Source: Anaerorhabdus sp036637135 (GTDB taxonomy: Bacteria; Bacillota_I; Bacilli_A; Erysipelotrichales; Erysipelotrichaceae). Taken from it: a stretch of DNA of 31,521 nucleotides. Positions 22,388 through 29,694 of this stretch are shown here, in pieces. Location of the stretch: NCBI RefSeq assembly GCF_036637135.1, contig NZ_JAVWNC010000022.1, forward strand, positions 1-31,521. Direction: 5' to 3'. How positions within the stretch are numbered: position 1 is the first letter of the stretch; each line of letters starts with the position of its first letter. The translations under genes were made by a program, and so were the position numbers. Below the pieces are notes generated by a model. That model made no database searches, was not told where the DNA came from, and saw nothing but the letters and a program-made list of their open reading frames with translations.

Positions 22388-23098
22388 ATGAAAAAGTATG
22401 AAGTAATTGAGAAATATATTATAGATGAAATTGAAAGTGGTCGATTAAAAATTGGAGATCAAATCATGACAGAAGTTCAATTAAGCAAAAAGTTTGATAT
22501 TGGACGACTTACAATTAATAAGGCTCTTTCTACATTGAAACAAAAGGGATATATCGATCGTGTTGCAGGAAAAGGGTCATTTGTAACTCCTAGAACTGTT
22601 GTGCGATCAATTCGAACAAAACGTAGTTTTAGTGATGATATGAAAGAGATGGGTATGAAAGCAGGTTCAAAACTGATCGAATATCGAGCTCTAACAGGCA
22701 GAGATGTGCCAATAATAGCTGAGTATTTAAATTTAAAACCAGAAGATGAAATTTTTTACTTTACTCGCTTAAGAACAGGTGATGGTAAGCCAATTGCACT
22801 GGCTCATACCTATTTAGTTGCGAAGTTAGTAGGTGATTTTGAAGTATCTGGCTTAGATGGATCAATGGATGAGTATCTTGAAAAAAAGGGAACTTACTGC
22901 GCTAACTATGAAACAAAGATGTCCGCGGTGATGTCTAATGATTATCAACAAAAGTTACTACAAATTGGAAGAGATGCTTTATTAAAGAGTGTTTCAATTC
23001 GATATAATCAAAATCAAGAAATTTATGAATATACAGAGACGTATTATATTTCCAATCGCTTTGAATATTCATTCAGTAGTGAAGTAGTAGAAGAATAG
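22388..23098 (+). CDS. GntR-family regulator with UTRA domain (locus C)
   Basis: This 236-residue HutC/NagR-type regulator is probably the repressor of the nagA-SIS-PTS locus that follows. Residues 1-70 are the winged helix-turn-helix (KYEVIEKYIIDEI, then MTEVQLSKKFDIGRLTINKA, then VAGKGSFVTPR). From about residue 80 comes the UTRA effector domain (FYFTRLRTGDGKPIALAHTYL; C-terminal YEYTETYYISNRFEYSF), which in NagR/YvoA binds GlcNAc-6-P or GlcN-6-P. AAAGGAA stands before the ATG at 22388; an upstream ATG at 22319 lies in the prfB terminator and is rejected. GTATATAC-containing palindromic sequences occur in the nagA leader and in the SIS upstream region, fitting this family. A NagR-like ligand is likely, given nagA, but unproven. 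Confidence 0.9.
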   Translation: MKKYEVIEKYIIDEIESGRLKIGDQIMTEVQLSKKFDIGRLTINKALSTLKQKGYIDRVAGKGSFVTPRTVVRSIRTKRSFSDDMKEMGMKAGSKLIEYRALTGRDVPIIAEYLNLKPEDEIFYFTRLRTGDGKPIALAHTYLVAKLVGDFEVSGLDGSMDEYLEKKGTYCANYETKMSAVMSNDYQQKLLQIGRDALLKSVSIRYNQNQEIYEYTETYYISNRFEYSFSSEVVEE

Positions 23099-23107
23099 AT
23101 AAAACTT

Positions 23108-23165
23108 AAACCTCTTTAAATATATATACAATTAATGTATTATATATACGAATGGAGGTTTTTTT
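23108..23165 (+). promoter_or_regulatory. nagA leader hairpin with embedded ribosome-binding site
   Basis: AAACCTC (23108-23114) pairs with GAGGTTT (23155-23161), enclosing an AT-rich inner stem (TATATATAC / GTATTATATATA). A T run follows to 23165, giving the look of a terminator for the GntR gene. GGAGG of nagA lies in the 3' arm and the T run is the spacer to its ATG. The inner ATACA N5 TGTAT dyad may be an operator. Confidence 0.6.
23115..23143 (+). promoter_or_regulatory. Candidate nagA promoter inside the hairpin
   Basis: TTTAAA (23115-23120) and TATTAT (23138-23143) are 17 bp apart, wholly between the two arms of the surrounding hairpin. A transcript from here would begin near 23150 and lack the left arm, leaving the ribosome-binding site free. 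Confidence 0.45.
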
Positions 23166-24383
23166 ATGAGCGTAATAAAATGTGACCAAATTTATTTAGA
23201 TGATAAAGTTGTAAATGGATACATTACAATAGACAAGGGAAGAATAGAATCGATCACTACAAAATATGAGGGTGATATTACTTTTGACTATACGGGAAGG
23301 CGCATAATACCCGGATTAATAGATACACACAATCATGGAATTATGGGTTATCAAATGAGAACTGCGAATAATTATGAAATGGATGATGAAGTAAGCATTC
23401 AAGGTTACTTAAAAGGGCTAGCATCGTTTGGAGTTACTGGAGTATTTCCTACTTGTTCGATTGATAAGATAAAGAGCATAGCAAAACAAGCACAATCAAA
23501 TACGATAATTGGAGCTAAAATATTAGGAATTCACAGTGAAGGACCATGGCTTAACCGTGTAGGCGAAAAAGGAATTAAAAAAGAATTTATTGAGCCAACA
23601 AAAGAAATTGCACAACAAATGGTTGATGATGGTGCTGGTTATTTAAAACTTGTATCAGTTTCACCTGAAATCAAAGGTATTGAAAAGATTACTGAAGTAA
23701 TGAAAGAAAATGATGTAACATTAGCAATCGCACATACTGACTTTTTCTACAATGATGTAATAAATAGTATTGAGAATAAGGGATTTTCAGTGATGACGCA
23801 TCTAGGAAATGCAATGACAGGACTACATCATCGCAATGTTGGGGCAATTGGAGCAGGATTACTAAATGAAAATGTTTACTGTGAAATAATCTGCGACTTC
23901 ATTCATGTTTGTCAAGAAATGGTACAAGTTATGCTAAAAGTTAAGAACTTAAATAAAGTAATCATGATATCAGATAACTCAGAGTATACAGCAATACCTC
24001 CACATCTTTATAAAGGTACTGATGACAAGACAACAATTGAGGTAGGTAAAGATGGTTCAATTCATACCGAGACAGGAAAAATACAAGGCAGTAGTATCCC
24101 AATGATCTATGGGATTAAGAACTTAGTAACAAAGCTAAACTATGATTTAAGTGATGTCATTAAATTAAGTAGTAAGAATGCATGTGATGTATATTGCTTA
24201 AAAGACAGAGGAGTCATTAAACAAGGGTATTATGCTGATTTTGTAGTAATTGATGATAACTATCAAGTTGAGGCAACATATGTTGAAGGTATTATGGTAT
24301 ATGATGGAAACACAAAAAAAGAAGACTTGATGAATCAAGACTTCTTAGAAAAACATAGAATTAGCGACGAATTAAATCTTTAA
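23166..24383 (+). CDS. nagA: N-acetylglucosamine-6-phosphate deacetylase
   Basis: This 405-residue amidohydrolase removes acetate from GlcNAc-6-phosphate or a similar N-acylated amino-sugar phosphate. The active-site set is intact: His55/His57 in DTHNHG, Glu125 in HSEGPW (metal), His190 in IAHTD, His212 in THLGNAM with Asn215 and Arg223 for substrate, His247 in DFIHV, and catalytic Asp270 in MISDNSEYT. Departures from common NagA are DFIH for DGIH and the SDNSEYT loop, which could shift specificity. GGAGG is in the leader hairpin. It follows a UTRA GntR gene and precedes a Man-family PTS, which fits GlcNAc, GalNAc or a conjugated amino sugar entering by PTS. No nagB is nearby; the SIS proteins may fill that step. 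The 3' end overlaps a convergent gene by 23 bases. Confidence 0.92.
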   Translation: MSVIKCDQIYLDDKVVNGYITIDKGRIESITTKYEGDITFDYTGRRIIPGLIDTHNHGIMGYQMRTANNYEMDDEVSIQGYLKGLASFGVTGVFPTCSIDKIKSIAKQAQSNTIIGAKILGIHSEGPWLNRVGEKGIKKEFIEPTKEIAQQMVDDGAGYLKLVSVSPEIKGIEKITEVMKENDVTLAIAHTDFFYNDVINSIENKGFSVMTHLGNAMTGLHHRNVGAIGAGLLNENVYCEIICDFIHVCQEMVQVMLKVKNLNKVIMISDNSEYTAIPPHLYKGTDDKTTIEVGKDGSIHTETGKIQGSSIPMIYGIKNLVTKLNYDLSDVIKLSSKNACDVYCLKDRGVIKQGYYADFVVIDDNYQVEATYVEGIMVYDGNTKKEDLMNQDFLEKHRISDELNL

Positions 24384-24852
24384 TTGCTGTAAATAAAGCG
24401 ATAATAGCGATAACATAACACGAAATTGATATGAATACATCATATTTCGATAGATATGTATAGATAATTAAAAGTAAAGCGAAAACAATGATCAAGCCTG
24501 TTCGTAACGGATTGGCTTTTTCTGTTTTTCGAGTGTTCTTAATACGGTAATTTTCAATATCAAATTTAGTTTGAAAACTCAATTCAGGTAATAGTTTGTT
24601 ATAAAAAGTAAATGTTAGTGCAACATAGAGAATAATTGCGCCAAGCCCCATAAATAAAGGGTTCATGAAGTCCATAGCAACTAAAACAATGAGTGCAACG
24701 AAGCAAATAAAAGCACGATAATATAAGATATTAAACCGGTTTTGTACTTGTTTTGGAATCGAATAAAAGTTGCCAGAGCGAGCATGATAATAGTGATACT
24801 TATCTCCTTCAGTAAAATAATTTTGTTTCCATAAATTAATAATGAATTCCAT
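24361..24852 (-). CDS. Unknown small membrane protein (163 aa), divergent from locus C
   Basis: I do not recognise the family. The 163-residue protein has a ~45-residue polar N-terminus (INLWKQNYFTEGDKYHYYH), then two adjoining membrane helices (about 47-62, FICFVALIVLVAMDF, and 66-83, LFMGLGAIILYVALTF), a polar basic middle (FDIENYRIKNTRKTEK), and two more helices (about 116-133 and 138-155) ending in a basic tail, so both ends are probably inside. GGAGGG stands before the ATG, with a promoter at 24876-24904. Its last 23 bases overlap nagA tail to tail. It interrupts the line of locus C genes, and a palindrome of the locus C type lies in its promoter, so it may belong to the same regulon; its function is unknown. 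Confidence 0.78.
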   Translation of the reverse strand: MEFIINLWKQNYFTEGDKYHYYHARSGNFYSIPKQVQNRFNILYYRAFICFVALIVLVAMDFMNPLFMGLGAIILYVALTFTFYNKLLPELSFQTKFDIENYRIKNTRKTEKANPLRTGLIIVFALLLIIYTYLSKYDVFISISCYVIAIIALFTAIKDLIRR

Positions 24853-24875
24853 ATTTACCCTCCAAATTCATATAT

Positions 24876-24904
24876 ATTATAAATAATGTATATACAAATA
24901 GCAA
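24876..24904 (-). promoter_or_regulatory. Promoter of the divergent membrane protein gene
   Basis: On the minus strand TTGCTA (24904-24899) and TATAAT (24881-24876) are 17 bp apart. The operator-like TGTATATACA sits in the spacer, a good place for repression. Confidence 0.6.
24887..24896. promoter_or_regulatory. Candidate GntR operator between divergent genes
   Basis: TGTATATACA is a perfect 10-bp palindrome with the GTATATAC core also seen in operon A operators, but flanked by T/A in place of G/C. It could control both the minus-strand gene and the SIS-PTS genes on the plus strand. I found no convincing plus-strand -35/-10 pair here. Confidence 0.5.
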
Positions 24905-24946
24905 ATTGTATGTTAATCTAAATTCAACAAAAGAGGAAAATTGAAT

Positions 24947-26029
24947 ATGAAGACATTTTTAGGGGACATGCATGACTACATATATGAGTCAGAAAAGGTG
25001 GCACTGAATGTATTCTCAAACAGAAAAGAGTTATCTTCTGGATTCATTGATGTATTCAAAAACAATCAAATTGAAACAATTGTATTAACAGGAGCAGGGA
25101 CATCAAATTATTCTGCCCAAGGGGTAAGAACATTTTTTGAAAAGGTATTGAAAATTCCTGTCATCGTTCCATTAACAAATCATTTCATTGATGGGGAGTA
25201 TTTAGTTAAAGGAAAAGGGTTATGTATTGGGATTTCTGCAACAGGTAGCAGTGCTTCTACAATCAAAGCTTTAGATAAAGCCAACTCGCTCGGTATGATT
25301 ACCATGGCTTTAACAAATGAATTGGATTCTGAAGTAGTAAAACATTGTGACCATGTCTTGTTTCTAGATCATGGGGTTGAAGATGTTTCACCAAAAAGTA
25401 AAAGTTTCATTTGCGAAATCGTTACTCTAATGTGTTGTGCATTAGAAACTGCAAATGAAATAGGGAGTGTTACAAGTATTGAGTATGAAAATTATAGTAA
25501 TCGATTAGAAAAAACGGTATGTAATCTAACACATATCGCAATCAAGAGTGATGAATGGTTTAAACAAAATGAAGAGGAGTTTAAAAATTGTAATCGAATG
25601 TTACTAGTAGGTTATGGTAAAAACTTTGGCATTCTTCAAGAAGGGGCATTAAAAATTCTTGAGTGTGGAAGATTTCAAACCTGTTTCTATGAATTAGAAG
25701 AATTTATGCATGGTATTTATCATTCGATTGATAAAGATTGCTATATCTTGCATCTCGGTAATAAGAGTAAATATTTTGAAAGAATGATTCAATTAAAAAA
25801 TTATTTGTCCGAGTTTACAACTCATCAATTTCTTATTACAAGCCAAGATTGTAGTAATACAATCCAAGACTTAAAAATAAACTTTGTGGATGATGAAGAG
25901 TTTGCGATGATTGAATACATTGTACCTTGTCAAATACTTGCGTATCGTATTGCGGTTACGAAAGGGATAAATCCTAACAAACCAAGTGATCCATATTTCC
26001 ATAGAAAAATGAATAGTAAATTTATTTAA
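24947..26029 (+). CDS. SIS-domain sugar-phosphate isomerase/deglycase-like protein 1
   Basis: This 360-residue protein has two SIS domains, like the isomerase half of GlmS and the deglycases FrlB, GfrE and GfrF. The first SIS domain has LTGAGTSNYSAQ (48-59) and SATGSSAST (97-105); the second has LLVGYGKNFG and EGALKILEC, then ELEEFMHG (249-256). Glu252 and His255 match the catalytic pair of GlmS E-L-K-H-G. The C-terminal IAVTKGINPNKP followed by FHRKM is typical of deglycase-like members. The phosphate-binding loop S-A-T-G-S-S differs from the usual S-Q-S-G-E-T and from its paralogue. The start at 24947 (ATG) is ten bases after GAGG; a TTG at 24941 is possible. The PTS IIA follows after 12 bp. 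Product: a hexose or amino-hexose phosphate step, unknown in detail. Confidence 0.85.
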   Translation: MKTFLGDMHDYIYESEKVALNVFSNRKELSSGFIDVFKNNQIETIVLTGAGTSNYSAQGVRTFFEKVLKIPVIVPLTNHFIDGEYLVKGKGLCIGISATGSSASTIKALDKANSLGMITMALTNELDSEVVKHCDHVLFLDHGVEDVSPKSKSFICEIVTLMCCALETANEIGSVTSIEYENYSNRLEKTVCNLTHIAIKSDEWFKQNEEEFKNCNRMLLVGYGKNFGILQEGALKILECGRFQTCFYELEEFMHGIYHSIDKDCYILHLGNKSKYFERMIQLKNYLSEFTTHQFLITSQDCSNTIQDLKINFVDDEEFAMIEYIVPCQILAYRIAVTKGINPNKPSDPYFHRKMNSKFI

Positions 26030-26041
26030 ACAGGAGAGAAT

Positions 26042-26458
26042 ATGAAAAAAATACTAGTTATAACACATGGCACATTTGCCGAAGGGATTAAGGAATCAGT
26101 AAACGTTATTATGGGAGATAACTCAATGATTGATACATATTGTGTAACAGTATCGAGTTCTCCTGAAGAAGTGAAACAAAGTATCTCAGATTACATGAGT
26201 CAAATAGAAAAACATATACCTGTACTTGTCTTAACGGATATACCTGCAGGAAGTACTACCGCATGTTCAGCTCCGCTATTGGCAGAATATCCAAATATGC
26301 ATTTGGTATCAGGATTAAATTTAGGCATGATGTTAGCCTTCGCTATGCAAGCAATTGAAGAAGGCGATATAGATGAGAATATTAGAAATGTAATAGATGA
26401 TGCAAAAAATACGATGTTATACATCAATGATGTATTTAACGGAATAACCAAGGCTTAA
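26042..26458 (+). CDS. PTS Man-family EIIA
   Basis: This 138-residue cytoplasmic protein accepts phosphate from HPr at His9 (VITHGTFAEG) and passes it to the IIB encoded next. The middle strand and loop LVLTDIPAGSTTACSA corresponds to the family D-x-x-G-G-S-P-x-N region, altered to P-A-G-S-T-T-A, and LVSGLNLGMMLAF is the usual following block. AGGAGA stands before the ATG, and the gene begins 12 bp after the first SIS gene. IIA and IIB being separate polypeptides resembles the Aga and Gfr systems rather than the fused ManX. Substrate is carried by IIC/IID; the surrounding SIS and nagA genes point to an amino or glycated sugar. Confidence 0.93.
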   Translation: MKKILVITHGTFAEGIKESVNVIMGDNSMIDTYCVTVSSSPEEVKQSISDYMSQIEKHIPVLVLTDIPAGSTTACSAPLLAEYPNMHLVSGLNLGMMLAFAMQAIEEGDIDENIRNVIDDAKNTMLYINDVFNGITKA

Positions 26459-26476
26459 GAAGAAAGGAGGAGAATG

Positions 26477-26956
26477 ATGATTAAGCAATTAAGAATTGAT
26501 GACAGATTGATTCATGGGGAGGTTGTAGTTTTGTGGCTATCTCACACAAGTGCAGACACAGTTATCGTCGCAGATGATCAACATGCTACAAATCCAATGC
26601 TAACAATGACACTAAATCTCGCAAAACCAAAAGGTGTCACAATGCATGTGTTAACACTTGAAGACACAGTAAAGTATGTGAATGATACAACACATGATGT
26701 AGAAAAAATATTCATAGTATGTGCAAATGCGCAAAATGCATTAAAGCTTGTTCAAGGATGTGAATCAATCCAAGAAGTAAACATCGGAGCTATGAGATCT
26801 TCAAATGGCAAGAAACAAGTTACACTTAAAGTTTACGTAGATCAAAAAGATGTAGAAGATTTACAAGAAATCGAAAAACTAAATCGTACTATTTATCAAC
26901 AAACAAAACCAGATCAAAAACGTGTTTCATTAAAAGAAATAGCAGCGAAATTATAA
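26477..26956 (+). CDS. PTS Man-family EIIB
   Basis: This 159-residue phosphocarrier has the family opening IKQLRIDDRLIHGEV, with His13 as the phosphorylation site, and continues with VIVADDQHATNPM and a C-terminal half ending TKPDQKRVSLKEIAAKL. The start is set at the second of two adjacent ATG codons (26477), six bases after AGGAGG; the first (26474) is too close. It lies between IIA and IIC with short gaps. Each transported sugar is phosphorylated by this subunit while it passes the IIC-IID channel. The histidine, in place of the cysteine of most IIB proteins, is diagnostic for the mannose family. Confidence 0.94.
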   Translation: MIKQLRIDDRLIHGEVVVLWLSHTSADTVIVADDQHATNPMLTMTLNLAKPKGVTMHVLTLEDTVKYVNDTTHDVEKIFIVCANAQNALKLVQGCESIQEVNIGAMRSSNGKKQVTLKVYVDQKDVEDLQEIEKLNRTIYQQTKPDQKRVSLKEIAAKL

Positions 26957-26975
26957 AACGAAAGGGGATATAATT

Positions 26976-27710
26976 ATGTTTTTAATTCAATGTATTCTAG
27001 TTTCAATTCTAGCAGGATTACTACGTTGGGATGGTCGTGTATTTGGCCAAACGTTAGCTGAAGTTCCACTATGTGCAGGGGTTCTAGTAGGTATTATCAT
27101 GGGAGATCCTTATACAGGATTAATCATGGGTGCAAGTTTACAATTAATTTTCTTAGGTATTGTTGGTATTGGTGGAGCAACTCCTCCAGATTCAACAATC
27201 GGGGCAGTAATGGGTACTTTCTTTGCAATTACAGCAGGATTAGATGCAGAAACAGTAATTGCATTAGCAATGCCAATGGCAATCTTAGGTCAAGCATTAG
27301 GTATTCTTTGCCGTATGATCAATGTTCGTTACAATATCGTAATTGATAAAGCAGCAGCAGAAGGTAATGCAAAGAGAATCGATAGTGCTTTATGGCAAGG
27401 TGCATTTATATTCTTTATCTTAACAGCTATTCCAGTATTCTTAGGATGTTACTTTGGAGCTGATGTAGTTCAAGCTATCGTTGATTTTATTCCACCAATT
27501 ATTCTTACAGGATTATCAAGATCAGCAAGTTTATTACCTGCATTAGGTATGGCATTATTAATGAACTTCATGTTTGATAAACAAACAGCAGTATATTTAT
27601 TCCTTGGGTTCGTATTAAATGCATTCTTAGGAATGAGTTTATTAGGAATTACATTCTTAGGTGTAATTATTGCAGTTGCAATGTATCAAGCTGGAAAGCA
27701 TAAGGCATAG
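26976..27710 (+). CDS. PTS Man-family EIIC
   Basis: This 244-residue membrane subunit forms part of the sugar channel with IID. Family blocks include GLLRWDGRVFGQTLAEVPL, GIIMGDPYTGLIMGASLQL, and IGGATPPDSTIGAVMGTFFA, the conserved G-x-x-x-P-x-D loop. It has about seven or eight hydrophobic segments, ending YLFLGFVLNAFLGMSLL. AAAGGGG precedes the ATG. IID begins 13 bp downstream. Man-family IIC members carry mannose, GlcNAc, GalNAc, sorbose, fructose, glucosaminate or Amadori sugars, so specificity must be taken from context. Confidence 0.95.
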   Translation: MFLIQCILVSILAGLLRWDGRVFGQTLAEVPLCAGVLVGIIMGDPYTGLIMGASLQLIFLGIVGIGGATPPDSTIGAVMGTFFAITAGLDAETVIALAMPMAILGQALGILCRMINVRYNIVIDKAAAEGNAKRIDSALWQGAFIFFILTAIPVFLGCYFGADVVQAIVDFIPPIILTGLSRSASLLPALGMALLMNFMFDKQTAVYLFLGFVLNAFLGMSLLGITFLGVIIAVAMYQAGKHKA

Positions 27711-27723
27711 GGAGGATTAGAAG

Positions 27724-28551
27724 ATGACATTAACAGCAAAAACTTTAAAACGTACATTCTGGCGTTCATTCCCTCTACAAGGATGTTTCAACTATGAACG
27801 TCAACAAACAGTAGGGTGGTTATATAGTTTAGTTCCAGGACTTCAAGAAATTTATCATGATGATCCTGAAGGATTCAAAGAAGCATTAACTCGTCATACA
27901 GGTTTCTATAACACAAGTCCACAAATGACTTGTTTCATTCAAGGTGTTGTTCTTGCTATGGAAGAAGAAAAGCACAGAAATCCAGATATGGATGGAGATT
28001 CAATTGCTGCTGTACGTACGGCGTTAATCGGTCCTTTAGCAGGTATTGGAGATGGATTATTCTGGGGAACACTTCGTACAGTTGGTTTAGGTATTGGGGT
28101 AGCTATGGCTTTAGAAGGTAACTATCTTGGACCAGTAATTTTCTGGTTGATTCATAATATTCCACATTTCTTAGTTCGTAAATATGGATTAAAACTAGGT
28201 TATGAACAAGGAATGAATTTCCTTAGTGGTGCTATGGGAAATGGGGCAATTGAAGAAGTAACTGCAGGAGCTAAAATTGTTGGATCAGTAGTAGTAGGTG
28301 CAATGATTTCGAGCATGGTTAAAGTTACAACATCAATTACATTCTCATTTGGTAGTGTATCTTATGCAATTCAATCATTGTTTGATACATTAATGCCTAA
28401 CATGCTTCCACTTTTAGTTACATTCGGTTGTTACTATTTAATGAAAAAAGGTGTTAGTACAACAAAAGTTATGTTCTTATTAATTGGACTAGCAATTGTA
28501 CTTGTATTATTAGAAAGTTTGCCATTCTTGGCACCAGTAGTAGTTGGATAA
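27724..28551 (+). CDS. PTS Man-family EIID
   Basis: This 275-residue membrane partner of IIC is found only in mannose-family PTS. The N-terminus KTLKRTFWRSFPLQGCFNYE is the standard start of IID, followed by HTGFYNTSPQMTCFIQGVVL, with ALIGPLAGIGDGLFWGTLRT in the middle. The C-terminal part holds several membrane segments and ends LVLLESLPFLAPVVVG. GGAGG precedes the ATG and the second SIS gene follows after 10 bp. Its presence makes the transporter complete: IIA, IIB, IIC and IID. Confidence 0.95.
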   Translation: MTLTAKTLKRTFWRSFPLQGCFNYERQQTVGWLYSLVPGLQEIYHDDPEGFKEALTRHTGFYNTSPQMTCFIQGVVLAMEEEKHRNPDMDGDSIAAVRTALIGPLAGIGDGLFWGTLRTVGLGIGVAMALEGNYLGPVIFWLIHNIPHFLVRKYGLKLGYEQGMNFLSGAMGNGAIEEVTAGAKIVGSVVVGAMISSMVKVTTSITFSFGSVSYAIQSLFDTLMPNMLPLLVTFGCYYLMKKGVSTTKVMFLLIGLAIVLVLLESLPFLAPVVVG

Positions 28552-28561
28552 GAGGTAAAAA

Positions 28562-29650
28562 ATGGATAATTACGATGCTATATCAGAAAATGCAATGTTG
28601 GAGTACATTCGTGAAACTCCACTTGTATTAAAAAATATTCTTGATAATAGAAAAGAATATACGAAAGAATTTGTAGAAGATTTTGTAGAAAATAAATATG
28701 AAAAAGTAATAATTATTGGATCAGGTACTTCATATCATGGAGGATTATCTTCAAGAGCTTTCATGGAAAAAACATTGAAGGTAACAGTTGATGCGAATTA
28801 TCCATTATTATACAAGAACTTCACATCTGTATTTAATGAGAAAACAGTAGTGATTGGTATTTCACAAGGTGGTGAAAGTAAATCTACAATTCAAGGTTTA
28901 GAATATTCTAAAGAACATGGATGTAAAACTGTTTCAATAACTGAAACTGGTAAAGACTCTAAACTTGCGAAGTATTCAGATATTTCTTTATGCATGCAAT
29001 GTGGACCAGAAGTAGCTGGGCCTAAAACAAAAGGTTATCAAGCAACAATGATGATGTTAGATATTCTAGCATTAGAAACTGGACTTGCTACAAAAACAAT
29101 TGATATAGAAGAATATGAAGCAGTTTTGGCAAGACTTTATAAAGTTGTCGACAATCAAAATAAGATTATTGAAGAATCAATTAAGTGGTATGATCGTAAC
29201 CGAGAAGATTTCTTAACAGCCAAAAGAATTATCATCGTTGGTTACAAAAATAACTTTGGTAATGTATTAGAAAGTCGTCTAAAAATTGAAGAAGCAGTTC
29301 GATATGGTATCGAAGGATATGAGTTGGAAGAATTTATGCATGGTATTTATCATTCAATTGATGAAGGAGTGCATCTAATTTATATAGCTCAAGATGATGA
29401 ATTTAAAGAACGTTCTATTAAGTTAAGAGACTTCATGCATGATTACTCATCACATGAATTTATGATTGGTGATTTAGGATTAAATAATCCAATGAATATG
29501 GATTTTAAATTTGTGAATGACAAAGAATTCTGTGCGTTTGAATATATTATTCCATTGCAATGCTTAGCATTCTACTTGTCTAAAGATTTAGGTATAAATG
29601 CAAATATACCAAAGATTAAAAATTTCCATTATTTAATAGGAAGTAAATAA
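28562..29650 (+). CDS. SIS-domain sugar-phosphate isomerase/deglycase-like protein 2
   Basis: This 362-residue paralogue of the first SIS protein has the same two-domain layout. Visible: IIGSGTSYHGGLS (51-63), the phosphate loop SQGGESKST (101-109), close to the GlmS S-Q-S-G-E-T, then GPKTKGYQATMMMLDILALETG, then IIIVGYKNNFG and SRLKIEEA, and ELEEFMHGIYHSID with Glu257 and His260. The C-terminus (IPLQCLAFYLSKDLGINANI, then FHYLIGSK) resembles GfrE/GfrF-type deglycases. It is the last gene of the PTS operon, ten bases after IID, and a terminator follows. Two SIS enzymes around one Man-family PTS is the arrangement of the Salmonella gfr operon for glucoselysine and fructoselysine; an AgaS-type amino-sugar deaminase role is the main alternative. 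Confidence 0.86.
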   Translation: MDNYDAISENAMLEYIRETPLVLKNILDNRKEYTKEFVEDFVENKYEKVIIIGSGTSYHGGLSSRAFMEKTLKVTVDANYPLLYKNFTSVFNEKTVVIGISQGGESKSTIQGLEYSKEHGCKTVSITETGKDSKLAKYSDISLCMQCGPEVAGPKTKGYQATMMMLDILALETGLATKTIDIEEYEAVLARLYKVVDNQNKIIEESIKWYDRNREDFLTAKRIIIVGYKNNFGNVLESRLKIEEAVRYGIEGYELEEFMHGIYHSIDEGVHLIYIAQDDEFKERSIKLRDFMHDYSSHEFMIGDLGLNNPMNMDFKFVNDKEFCAFEYIIPLQCLAFYLSKDLGINANIPKIKNFHYLIGSK

Positions 29651-29657
29651 AGTGAAC

Positions 29658-29685
29658 AAGGGATGCGTTGCATCCCTTCATTTTT
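29658..29685 (+). terminator. Terminator of the locus C PTS operon
   Basis: AAGGGATGC (29658-29666) / GCATCCCTT (29670-29678) with a GTT loop and a CATTTTT tail, seven bases after the second SIS gene. Confidence 0.85.
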
Positions 29686-29694
29686 AGGTGAAAT

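Noticed and set aside
23120..23150. TATATA runs near nagA as a tandem repeat or CRISPR-like element
   Set aside because: Simple AT-rich sequence that is better explained as promoter and inner stem; no regularly spaced repeats are present in the window.
27071..27346. Overlapping plus-strand frame inside the Man-family IIC gene
   Set aside because: The translation is Ser/Arg/Cys/Tyr-rich nonsense produced by shifting a regular membrane-protein sequence.
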